From Branchiostoma floridae (taxonomy: Eukaryota > Chordata > Leptocardii > Amphioxiformes > Branchiostomatidae), in assembly GCF_000003815.2 (NCBI RefSeq), contig NC_049980.1, forward strand, positions 12,025,912-12,089,911: a DNA stretch of 64,000 nt. Reading direction: 5' to 3'. Positions 45,011 to 59,300 of this stretch are shown piece by piece. The notes beneath the pieces are model-generated. The model was not told where the DNA came from, ran no database searches, and was given only the letters and a program-made list of their open reading frames with translations. The number at the start of each line of letters is the position of its first letter. Within the stretch, counting starts at the first letter, position 1. The translations under genes and the position numbers were made by a program.

Positions 45011-48000
45011 TCTTTGTTTTCTCATGTTTCAGTATGTAATTTTGATGTATATTGTATCTTGTCATCCTGCAAATGGAAGTGTTTTTTCTGTAAACAAGAC
45101 ACAGATAGTATTGATCACAGAATAATACTTTCAACTTTATGCTAAACAAAGTCATGGAACTGCAAGAACAGACCAAATACATTCCTGTCATTTCTGATAG
45201 AGGTTTAGTTCTGCCACCTCTGAACTCGTCATACATGTACTTTTACTCCAGCAAGTCTGACATTTGCAGTAACACTGTCTTCCCACTCACTTCCTGTCAC
45301 TCTAGTGTATTAACATAACTACAGACACACATCACCGCAAACATAAAGACACGCCAAAAACAAATTGTAGTTATACAGAGTCAAGAATAACAAACACAGT
45401 GTTTCCTGGAAATACATTGACTTTCAATGTTTTATTTTCAATAACTTTGACGATCAAGTAACACTGGCTGGAAGGAATACGTAATCGTTACGTCTGGAAC
45501 AAGAGAACATGAGGACACATCACAACAATGGAACCAGCAGGAAATCATATGATTTTGGCTTTCAGTTCAGACAGTACAAAAACGTAGGGGGGGAGTGAAG
45601 GGTTATGGTTACTTAGCCTACAAGCTCAGGGCATGTATCATTGTATTGTACATGTTCCAGCAAAACTTACATTACATTATCAACTTTCCTCAACCGAAAA
45701 GTCCTGTCATCCATATCGTTAAATTTCAAGCAATTCTCGAGTTAAAAACCAACCTGACGAGAAGGCTTCAGTTTTTTTATCGATTTAAGTTTCATATACA
45801 ATATACAAAAATATAGATTTCAGCACAATGTACAAAGCCAGTAATATAACAGCGCCACATTCACACAGAACTCACAGAATGAGCCAGAATTGTCTAATAC
45901 ACATGGGTACATCCTATAACGTGTGGGTTGTGGCAGTAGGACAGCTCATCGAGACTTTGGTTTGTGTTAGGTCATTTCCACTGAGAATGGAAGAACTCCA
46001 GCAATGCTTGATGTGATAAAAGACTTTTTTCAATGTTCTAATTGACTATGGGCAATTGTTGCATGGAAACATGCCCTGTCCTTCCTCAGGACCTGTCATT
46101 TACATATGCAAACTTGTATCTGGTCATACGGAAGTGAGAAGATGTTTTCCACAGTGTAACACACTGCCTACATGTACCAGTGAACCCACACTAGCTACCA
46201 CTAAGAAACAATGACTGCAGTCATGAAGTGAACCAACATTAAGTACAAAAATGGAATTCAACATGAACATAAAGTGAACAACATGTCCAAATTCAACATG
46301 AATCAAACTCAGGCATTAGAGAAGCACTTCCACAACAAGAATTCTGCAGGTTCATCGTCCAGTTAATACTAATCAACTAACTAACTAACTAAGATCATCT
46401 GTACATGTTCTGTTTGTTTCCTTTTCTACTGGTAACTTAAAATGTGGGACAGGCTGGAGCTTTGAAAATCCTGGTTGGATATGAAGATTGCAACACTACC
46501 TGCAGAACTACACTTTAACTGTTTGTGTTATACCATCCAGTACTCAGAAGGAACAGAATTACAAAGAGAAATCAGCCATAGATAAATAATTATAGAAAGT
46601 ACTAAGCATATAACAGCTATTATTCTCTATGCACTCACTACAGTATAACATATTTTGACCTTTGTATACTACCTTCCTTTTTTACAGAGTAATTCTCTCA
46701 AAGAACATATATAATTATAACAAGTAAGTACAATACTAACATTTCATATAAGCTAGATGCTTTCTGTAGAATAGGCAAGTGTAGCTTTCATTACTCTAGG
46801 GGATGGAATGTTTTCTGAACAAAATGTATAATCCCCAAAACACAAAAATTCTTTTAACCCTCACAGTATAATGTGCTGATCACAAAGCCTAATTCTAATC
46901 AGCCCTGACTCTGAGAGGGTGAAATAGATAATTCTATACAGGGTTTAGCACCCAAAGAGTGCACAGATAGCACTTCATCATCACAGAACGCATCACACAA
47001 TCAGTCCAATATACAGAAAATCTTTGTTCAGGAGCACAGTTGCTGGGCAAAATGCTGGACAAATTTTAACACTTTAGATTCATCATAGAAACATTCATAT
47101 TCACAGTCACTCTTGTCTCGAATACAGAAATATCCTTTCCACTACCTTCCACTCACATGCAAAAGTTGTACACAGTACAAAATAGGGAACGGAAACAACT
47201 AATGTAGCCCTCCGTCCCATTAAGTGCATGGCACTAAAAGTAGTCTCAATACATGGCACTGGGGTCATTTCCTAGTCTACTAGGAAAGTTTAACAAATGC
47301 TGCAGACTGACCAATCAGATCGATTCGTCCCTTCCTGACCAATCAGAATGCTTCCCTGAAGTAAGCATTGCAATCCATTTCCCACCCCAGTGGCATACCC
47401 ACACGAGGGCAGGAATATCGTCTGTCGCCTTTACACTGGTGCAGTGGATACACAAAATCTGCAGTTCCAGTCACAACACTAGAGTGGTGCTGCTGAAGTA
47501 GTCATCGTTCAATAGTCCTTTGGAAGTGTCAAACAAAATGTGTACACACTAACACAAGTAGTAGTACATGTTTATAGTCAACATACCTATGATCCAGTGT
47601 ACAGTATGGTGCAATATCCTTAAAAAGCACCGCTTGAGGAAATTCTACAGGTAAAATTACAGCCACTTGGTGTCCCAAAAATGACTAACTTTACATGGTA
47701 TACTGGTTTGAATAAATAATAAATATGTCAGTGTCACACTAGTGGTTCTCACCTGGTATAGCCAACGAAAATGGCAAATGAACAGGACAATATGTCTGAA
47801 CATTTACACCATCCAGCATAATAATTTAAGTTTGGACCCCAGGATGACAACTGTGTGTTACCAGCAGCTTCAGATGTTTGTTTAGCCACATGTAGTGTTT
47901 CAGGTTCTGAGAAGAGTGGTTTCTGAGAAGAACTTCTAATCCAACATTAACCAAATTAGGGTTGGTCATTTAGGATGGCATGTGCATGGAGCTGTTTTTT

Positions 48001-49105
48001 CTTTTTTTCACGGAAACATTCTGTACAACCTGGTAATATCCACCCAATGTTCTGGCCATAAAAACCTAAAGCTGAAGTACACAGTGCCTCTCCAACATTG
48101 CTGATACATCTCACTGCCTATTTATGGTCAGTGAGCTCTGTCAACAAAGGGGAGTTTGAGTCCATTCTTTCAAGGCATATTACAAAGATTCTCAGAAAAA
48201 GTTCAGACTGGAATCAAATTAACTTTTTGTGAGGTACAGTGTAAGTAATAAGGTTATGACTAAGTGTTTGTTTCTATTGTTTGCTGTTGTTGAAAGTGGA
48301 CTAAAATGTGACGGAATAATTTAATGTAGAAATAATTGAAAAACATGTGAAACAAATTTTCATTGTATATGAGGTAAGTAAAAAGGTTGTTTTGTTGTTT
48401 ATATACATATGTTAAGCACAGTACGAAAACAAACTTGTACATGTGGCCTAAGATGTTTACAACCATGCCTCTTAAATTTGTGGCATTGGACATGAGTCAA
48501 TTAGAAATTAAAATTATCTAACCAGTATACTCGTCAGGAGTCATTCCCATCCAGGACTGGATACAGTAGCCTGGAGCCCAGCCTTATTAGCTTTAGTCCA
48601 CTCCCAAAAGGTCGCTCTCTGTTGCCACAGTTGCGACCTTCGGGAGCGGACTAAAGTGAACAAGGCTGGGCTCCAGGCTAGGATACAGGTGGTCATCATC
48701 TCATTAACAGAGGCTTAAATCTGCAGGACATAAATAAGCAGCCTCTTCCTGTAGAATGGGATGAAACCCTCTGTGTGTTTGTCACAAGATTGGCAGAAAT
48801 TGGGCATCCTAATCTTTGAACTCTGATGAATGCTATGGTTTCATGTGATAGTAAATAAATATAAATGTTGCACACTAACATGTTTGTTGTATCCTGGTAT
48901 ATGGATTCTCTGCATGTTTTGTTTTCCTTACTCTTCTGTTGGCATTTGTCCCATTTCTGCCAATCATGGATTGGAATCAAATCCTGTAACACTGGATAGG
49001 CCATTGTCATAAATGAGGTCAGGATGGTAAGAGTGCTAAGTATTGTGACAACAGACAATTGCTATGTATACCCAATACCTTTCCTTGTAAAACCTTTGGG
49101 CGCAA
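45011..49105. other. Intergenic DNA and probable 3' UTR of the HS3ST gene
   Basis: No coding exon recognised on either strand. The stop of the - strand HS3ST gene is at 49106-49108, so its 3' UTR must run leftward into this region. A - strand AATAAA (TTTATT on +) at 45431-45436 is a possible polyadenylation signal. If used, it would give a 3' UTR of about 3.7 kb ending close to the laminin 3' end. The MITE at 48567-48680 would then be transcribed within this UTR. Confidence 0.4.
48567..48680. mobile_element. Complete 114-bp hAT-like MITE
   Basis: Perfect 17-bp terminal inverted repeats (TAGCCTGGAGCCCAGCC and GGCTGGGCTCCAGGCTA) are followed by a long imperfect palindrome (TTTAGTCCACTCCC with GGGAGCGGACTAAA). 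The element is flanked by the 8-bp direct repeat GGATACAG at 48559-48566 and 48681-48688. An 8-bp target-site duplication is the signature of the hAT superfamily. It has no coding capacity, so it must have been moved by a transposase encoded elsewhere. Confidence 0.85.
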
Positions 49106-50301
<1,196 letters not shown>

Positions 50302-53300
50302 CTGCAGAAACATAAGGAGAAAGCAGTGTTAAGACATTACCCAACATACCATCATTGCTTATTTTCCATACAAGTTTGAGCTGGTGTTGAGTTGTAGGAT
50401 GGCCTCACAGCCAGGGTGGTCCAGCCACAGTACTAATGTTTTCCCTCATCACAGGCAGATCTGGGATCCATTTCCCTCCATAGGTGCCCCTCCCCTGTTC
50501 TCACCTATTGGGGTCACTGCCAAAGTACCATACACAAGTTGGCATGGCTGTGTCTCTGCTTTCTTTCTACTTGGCTTAGACTGTTCCCAGTTCTGATTGG
50601 GCGAGGCCTGCTCCATGACAACTGGTTACGTGAGAAATGTCAGGTTTGTGGGAACAGACTTCCTCTCTGCTTCAAGTGTTCATGTAATGTGTGTCAAAGT
50701 CAGTTTACACACTGCACACAGATGTCAAACCCAGTATGTTAAAGGTTTTACCAACAATGTCCAAGTCCAACCGCACTTGCACAATACATTGTATTCTGAT
50801 ACCGAACAATCCATACCCATTCAACCACCATAAAAAATATATAATGTGGGTAAATATTGGACTCACCATAAAATATACAAACATTAAAGGGAACAGATGT
50901 TTACAGAGTGCTTCTAGAATCTATTATCATGTCTAAGAACCACTTTCACTATGAAATGATCCTCCCCTGATAATCACCAATGGCAACAGCCTAAGGCTAG
51001 TAAAGGCAAATCAGCACTAATTGGGCACATTAGCGCACCGGACAGGTGGCTTCTTGTATACACAGAGTCATTAGTGGCCAGGTGACTGTTCAGGTACAGA
51101 TTTGTATCACTTCTGGGTATTCAGGGTCCCCAACCATGACTGTTCTGTAAACATCCAGCACAAACTTGGCTTTTTTTCCAAGGTTGTAACACAGTACTGC
51201 TTAGCCAGGTGTGTGCAGACCCTGTTATTTAGAACCACGTGTCTCTCCTTAAGTATAGTCAGAATTGGTCTTGTCAAACTCAACAATATCCCATCAACAA
51301 CAAGAATTATGTCATATATGGGTCACGAAAAGTTCATACAGTACTAGTAATTCACAACACCTTGTTACACTTTTTCACATGATTGATTTAACCCACAAAG
51401 TTTTTTTCCACTGATTAAATAAAAAAGGACTTAAAAAATGTTGCTTGTAGTATATTCCTCTTGACATACCAAACCCCTGTAAATCCCTAAATTTTCTACT
51501 CTCCAAGCAGAGGTTTGGCTCTGACTACTTTTGATGGTTTTTTTTTTCATTTTTGTTGGGCTTTCTATCTTAACAATTTTCTTCATTGGCAAACATACAC
51601 TGTGTACTGGAAATGTGAAACAGTAAAAACCTCCTTTTCTCTCTTACTGTAAAATATACCCACTGTAAAAGGAAACAAATTTACAGTGTGTACAATATAG
51701 CACAGGAGCCTCCCACTCAGCACTGCGTGTGGCCTGCCCATCTCCCTCAGGGGCACCTGTCTCAGGCTCAAGCTACTGTTATGGTTTCAGCTACCTGACC
51801 TGGTCCCCAGACAGCCGGTCCCAATGTCAGCTACTCTCTCCTGAATCTCCCATAGCTGTAACAGTGCTAGTTTGTAGTACAGCTAAAACACTTTCAGAGG
51901 TGGAAGAGAAGAGAGTGCTCACCCTGAGTGGTTTATTTTCTCTACTCCGTTCCCAGTTTGTACATCATGGCCCTGCCTACTGAATGTGGCACTGTTTACA
52001 GGGAGCTGTCAGGGGCTGAGAGTGTTTCCTATTTACTGCAATTTGGGAAGGGATGAAAGAAACAAAGTGCAGCAGAGCACAAACAGCCCCTGCCCTCCAG
52101 CCTATTCCAGGCATCTGTCTGTCTCAAGGTGTAAACACTCCTTTAACAGCAGACACAAGACAAGACCAGCCTGGACCACTAGCTTATAACTAACCAAGTA
52201 ACATACCTACCACGTAAACCCAGGTATGGCTACATTGAAGGTTTGGCATAGGAAAATGTATGAATGCTGAATGGTACATCTTCCTAGCTAGATTGCAGAT
52301 CGCAAGGAACCTCTACACCATGACATGACGGACAGCCATAATACATGTATTCCAGCATCTTGGGATTTGCACGAACAGTGTTAGCAGAGGCTGCCTATCC
52401 AATTTACATGCACTACAACAAAACAATAGACTAACAGTTATTAAAAACATCAAAGATATAAAAGTAAGGCACTTAACTTGAAAACTTGCATTACCACCCC
52501 ACACTGTACAAAGTTGTGTCAACAGAAGTAGCCACGTACGAAAGGGGAAGTTCTCAGTATATCTCTGCACACACAAAGGGTACCACTTCCTCAAAACATG
52601 CAGCAGTCCTCACACTAGCCAGGCAGTAGCCTCTCCCCTGCCAAACCTGATTACTTGATACGGGGCGGCAAGCTTGAACCACTCAGCTCAGGGTTTCTGA
52701 CTAATCCCTACCACTGATGAACCTTACACTGCCACTGATCAGCGCTGGCTTTTGTTTGGTACCAAGCTCAAAGTATTTTCCCAGGGCCAGTTACTTGTCA
52801 TCTAATATGACAGGGTGGAATAGGGGCCCTTACATGTAAACATGTGAGTTACACCCTCCCTGTATGGTCCATGCAGGAGACACTACACCTCATCAAAGGT
52901 AACCACACCACTCCATTCACAATGACAACAAATGCCCCTGGCCACCTTATGCTGGTAAGGTGTAAGGTCTGTCTCAGGAAAAACAACTGTTTCAGGAAGG
53001 TGGGGAGGGTAAGGGGGTAGAGCCCTAATTTAAGACAAACCAGCAAAGAGCCTGGAAGTTAAATTTGCCTTTTGGCACCGGAGATATCAAAGGACATGTT
53101 TCACTATCACAGGAAATTAGAAGCCTTTGCTGGTAACAATTTTCCACTTGTTCAAAGTAATTCCACACACAGGATTAAACTGCTGTCTACCAAAACATTT
53201 CAGTGTCTATTTGACACAAGAAAAGTTCCAATACCGCCTACACATGTCTCAGTCCCTCCAGTATCCTGTTACCACTTCACTAATACTTCAGACTTTATCG

Positions 53301-56300
53301 CAGCCAGAATTACGATTGCTGCACAGGATTGGCAAAATGTTCAAAGCCAGGTAAGCCTGTTGCCATGGCGACGCTAACTATTCACTAAGAGCAGGTGTCT
53401 TACCTTGCCTGTCTAATCCAGAACAGATCAGTCCTAAATCCCTGTCATCTTATAAAGGGCTGTACCATTCACAAGTACATGTGGGGGGGGGGCAGGGTGT
53501 AAGGCTTTCTAGATCCTTCTAGTGTACATTTTTGTAGTTGTCTTCAATTTTGTCGTTATTCATTGTAGTCGTAATGGCGTTGTATATGTGTGTAAGGCAA
53601 TCACCCTCCTCCTACCCACAAAAAAGGACAGTGTAAGATTGTGATGAATTCTGATGGCACATGCTTATTTTACATATATTTATACAAAAATATACGTTGC
53701 AGAAAACTTCTCAATAGCTGATCATGCCGAGATAAAAACATCACATATAGCCACATAACTAATCATAGCTAGACTAAAAAATCTACTCCTTGTGCACAAT
53801 TTGAATCAAACTCACACTCACAGTTGCCAATGTACCCAGAGGCCAGACTTGCAGAAGTGTAGGAGGGGTGAATATTCCCACCACAGATGAACTGTAGGGC
53901 CTGTACACCCTTTGGAGACACACCAGGCTAGACAGACTGCCCAAGAGTCCTTTGGCAATAATTCCCTTACACCATCTACATATAACTACTTGACCAGTCC
54001 TTCTTGCTGCCAAGAAAACTATGCTGACAAAGGGCAAATCACGCTGCGGTCTGGTAAACAGGACAGTCCAATGGAGGCACGCTGAGTCGGCAACAGTTTC
54101 ACGTCCAGTTCCTCCTCTTGAATTACAACCATTGGCGCAACGTGTCCTAGAGTACGACAGCTCCTGCTGTTCCACAGTATTTACTACAGTCCTATAAATG
54201 GACACCGCCATAACTTTCACCATCTGACATGGATTGATGGAACATCAAGAACTTTGAACCTGTTTTCAACTATCTTGAATCTATCTATTCTAAAGATATA
54301 TAACTGTGAGAATGTTCTTGTGTTCTCAAGATGTGGATAGGAATGCCCATGCGTACTGTTCTTATATTACAAGCTTAAACATTCTATTACTTAACCAAAG
54401 GGCATTCAAGTCTAGAGAGATGAAGACTGAAGAAAGAGAGCCTGAAAGGAGTTACCATTAGGTACAATTTCCAGCATCATGAAAGAAAGCGATGAAGTTG
54501 AAAATAAACGTTTCTTTTTTGGACAAAAATCACCTCACACCAAGGAGGTTAAATAAGGATATCTAACCTCCTTGCCCACACCAATGAATTGAGGGGTTAA
54601 CATCAGAGACCGAAGTTATTAACATTACAGGCACACAAGGCCAAACATGATCTCAAAATCAATTCTCTCAGCACCAATTTCAGTTTAATCTTTGGTCCCC
54701 CTAAATGACCACCTTTGCAGGAAACCCAGTCTTTTGCACTTTGAAAGTAGCAAGTAATCATGCAACCTTCCTGAGGTGTAAGCCACTAAATCTTCTAAGT
54801 CCATGGCAGAAAATTAATTTCTCAGTTGAATTCCAACAGAAGAAGGCTTCTTGGCGGTTTGGCACTGGTGTCTAAAGCTCCAGCTGGTTGACCTGAGAGG
54901 TCGCCTTAGGTTAAGTATGTGACAGACTTGCTGTCTTTCTTATGTAAGTCATCTATAGTGTAATGAAGGCCCTCAGATCAAGGCACCATCACAAAGAAGT
55001 ACTTCAGTAGGATACCTTTCATTGTCTCAACAACAATCTTCTTCTACGAACACATTACCAAACTACCAAGTTATTACTCGACAAGTCCACGTGTTGGGAG
55101 GTCAAAGCTGAAAAATCCTGTGATGTTTGTTTTACTTCTCTTCCTGAGATTACACACAAATTGATGGTTAAAATGGTTACTCTACCATGACTGGTCTTGC
55201 ATGTCATGGAACAGTTGTTAAGACATACCCACAGAAAGGAGGATTGGACAACAAAGAGAGGTGTTAGCATAGATGTGGCCCCAAAATAAACACGATGAAT
55301 AAACGTGTCTGCAAACAAAGCAAGGTGCATGATGACAAAGCAAGGTATTCCCCTGTTATGTAAGGCATGGGTTTCTGGAACCCTCTTCATGCAAGAGTGA
55401 GAGTGAGGCATGAGCAAAGGGTTAAAGGTCATCAAAAGAGACAACAGGTTCAGTCATCTAATGGACAACTTTCCATTGGAGCTAAGTGGCTTTTGTTCCA
55501 GCAATGGTACCTAAAGAGAAGCAATCTACCTTTGCAGGAGTGAACTTGCACTTGGTGAAAGGAGAGCACATTCCTGTTTCTTGTACAGCCATGACTGGGA
55601 ATAACGTTACATATAGTATTACTCTGATTCTTGGATGAAAGACAGAGAAGAATCTTACTGACTGTGTTTTTCCTGTATCCAAGAAACTGGTATTTCTGGT
55701 ATCCAATACAGATGGTTCATTCTCCAATTGTTACAGAAAAAAAATCTTCAAAGAGACTTCAAAGGAATCAAAGGCTCTACCCCAGACCAATTAACTGAAT
55801 TGCATGATATGCATACAAGAATGTGTATTACTACTGGCTAAACATGAGGGTAAGATTCTGGCTTCTGTGGCTTCACTTCACCGGTAGCACTCTAACTTCT
55901 GGATGTGCCCGTGCAAATTTGTCACCATATGGGATAATGTGCTTAGGGGCTAGGTGTACACCTGGACAACTAGACTAAGTTCTGCAGGTCAGAGAATGTT
56001 TTTCTCTCTACCTCACAAGCAGCTGGTTCAGATCTGAGGGCCAGTTCAACAGTTTAAGTGTTCGAAGTCTAACTCCTCCCACATACAATATTAATACAAT
56101 CATTGACAGTGAACAAAACATCAAAATCCCCTAAAATGGCTTTACAAGTTTGTGGAATGCCAAAACATTACACCAAATCACTGAAATCAAAGCTTGCCAT
56201 TTGGACATAAGACAGTGCTGGTAGAGCTAGGCAAGTCCTGTCAGGAGATGGTGCAGATACCAAAACAGCAGCATACCTGATGTTCCCATGCACCTGCCAC

Positions 56301-59300
56301 TTATGGGTTCACAAACTCTGATTACTGTCAATTTCTGATGTGCTGATATACAAGGTCCTGGGCCCTGGGATGGACCATTACTAAGCTAAGGGGTGATTTG
56401 GATTTTTTTCAACGAGATTAATGCCATGAATGTCTATTCACATTGTTTGGAAACTGACTACCGGTACTTCAAGTTACAAACACACTGAGTCCTTGGGCCA
56501 CGACCACCAGGGATGGTACATTATTGATGAGATGATATCTTGGTTATAGAAAGAAATCACGGCCATTAATCGAACTGAAAACTTGCTATTTGTAGCACAG
56601 AGAAATCAATATCTATCAACAACTGCACACATACAGTCAATAGGCTGAAGCCTGGCTATTTCAACACAGCTTTGGATGGAAGGACGGAAACCATGCAAAA
56701 AAGATGTTGGCTGTGAAAAACATGCAAGGAGTTGTCTTGTAAGCTACTTATCTCTTCCTGGGTTTGTGATGGGTAAGGTAGTTCATGGTTTTATTACAAG
56801 TAAAACACACTAAATCTATTCACATGTATCTCTACCAAAAGAGATGTTTTCCTTTTAAAACCAGTTACATACCCATTTACTGGAAGGTTGAAAAGACACA
56901 CCATCAGCTTCCAGGCACCCCTAAGATCAAACATGATAGCGTGAGACGCCATACTGACCATCAAGTAACTGCCAGTCTTATCGGCAACTCTCCATTAAGT
57001 CCAAGAAAGATTTAGTGCTATATACTTCAGACTGGATCAGTACAAAATGCTTCTATCAAGGAATCAAGCCTTGCCATCTAAATGTTTGACAGGTACGAAG
57101 TGCAGTCATGAGGAAAACAGTGCAAGTCCAAAACAAAACCATACTCAGATGAAGGGTAGTTTGGTGCACAGAACGGATATGGGCACATGCTGAGGGTAGT
57201 AACGATGTTAATCTGAGAGAGGCACACTTCCTGTAGAGGGGACCTTGAATGTTTACACTGGGGCAAAACTGACATAAACAGGTAGATTAATGTATTGGCT
57301 AAACAAGTAACCATTCCATAAGAAACCACAAGTGGTAAAATATTGAAACTACCCCCAACTGATGGTGCTTAGCATGCAGTCCCTGGGATAAACAAGGCAA
57401 GCAAAGTCAGAGTGTAACAAACAACCCTTCACACAGGTACAATACAAAAAGTAGCCTAAAACACACACCATAACTGACCAAAAGCAACATGACAGCATCA
57501 TACACCCTGAAGATGTAATCATTCCAGTCCTTTCCTTCACTACACAACAAACAGGATGTTTGGGATGTCTTTAAAGTGTTACAACAGCATCACATCTACT
57601 ACAACTACAAGCATCCTCACCTTCTTCAGCAGGAGTTGTGCAGGGTATGACACCCAAACCTCCTGCCAATCCTGGGGGTAAATGGCAGAGAAAGAAAGGG
57701 AGGCAGAAACAGGATACCTAGGGGCTGTGATATGCTGTGACCTGTATTGACACTACAGTGTGTTCACAAGGTGCTCTCGCTAACACACCTGTGCAAGGTA
57801 AATATTTTGGTTGGGTCACAAAGTACGATAAATGAGAGAGAGAGGCCAGAGGGCTTGTATTGTGTTTTAATCTTTAGGATAAGCAACAGTTACTGCCACT
57901 TTGGTTCCAGTGCTGAGACTTTCCCTGTAGCATTAGTGTGCACACCTACAGGATCTTTTGCCCTGCTGCACAGGAATCACCTACTCATTCAGGGATTAAC
58001 TCAGCATACAAACAGTTGCCAACAAACCATTTTTCTCTTAAGGGATGGATGAAACTTTCTGGCATTTTAGCAAAGAATTCTGTTACAGTATTGAAATCAC
58101 TAGCACTGCCGAGCTATGTTGAAATGTAGTTATCATACGATGTCAATACCAAGGGTTGCATATCAAAAAAGACCTTGACCTTTATTGATGAAAGGGCATA
58201 TGTCAAACATGACCTACAATAATGAATTTAGGCTAATATCAATAACTGTAAGACTTTCAGGTCCCCTGATGCTGTTGGATACTGTTCATTCAATAATCTC
58301 CAAGTAGACGTGGGGGTAGGCCAAACGACTCTTTTTCCTAAAGCTGTTTTTTTAATGTCAATGAAAATGTTTAAGACTTACAAATGCTAGCCATGAAATT
58401 AAATGTTGAAGTTGATACAATCCTTCGGTTGCATGTCTCCAAATCTTATTAAAGTAGACCATAAAAGAAATTATTTCTGTACCATAGTCATGCAGAATTT
58501 GTCATGCTATTCATGGTAGTCTGTATCCCCACAACTTGTTTCACAAGTGACATTTAAAAAATTAGCAGACCATGTAAAGTAGATTGATCCATTAATACCA
58601 TATCTGGTGCCTTGTTTCTCCTCTAAGACATCCAACACACCAGGAGTATGGCTGTCTCTGGAATACTCTACATTACCAAAATTGCCAGAACATGCAAAAG
58701 GGTTTAATCCATTACTTATCTTGCTAGAGTCCTTACTCTACTTTAAATCAGTAAATGTGCTTGGGAAAATCACTGACATGGTGTTTCAATCAAATAAGGT
58801 GCCTTGCATAATTGTATACTGCTTGATTCTGACACCAAGAAACCTGCTTCTTCAAAGCTGTTTACAATATTAATCACCAGATAGGATCTAAGGAAGCTGA
58901 AACATCAATTCTATAGGGCAGTAGCTACAAATCATGCAATTTATGATGCAGCATTTATTACAAAGTACAAATGCACTGTTTTAGGATTCATCCAAGATGC
59001 GCTGAAGAAGTCCTATCAAGAAACAAGTACACCTTATCATGCTTCCCTCTGGACATGGTTGAACTGGTCACTATCTTTGACAGGAGCCTTTTACCATGAT
59101 ATACTGATGTATATACTTATAATTTAGGTCACCTCTCCTCTCCAAAATATGATACAGTAATGCAAGATATAGGCGTCCTTAATGTAGAGTACAGACGTCA
59201 TACTAGGTGCCTTCAAACATGGATCAAAACCCAGTAATGGTTAGGATGGCAACCTCCAACAGAAAAAGGTCCACCCATGATGAAGCATACTGTCAGGTGT

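Noticed and set aside
45819-45839. RE1-like text TTCAGCACAATGTACAAAGC
   Set aside because: The right half lacks GGACAG and the left half has a mismatch; probably chance.
53783-54223. 146-codon open frame on the - strand
   Set aside because: No recognisable family, no signal peptide or repeat structure, no splice context. Its length is compatible with chance in 64 kb.
55055-55444. 129-codon open frame on the - strand
   Set aside because: No recognisable family and low-complexity hydrophobic text typical of chance frames.
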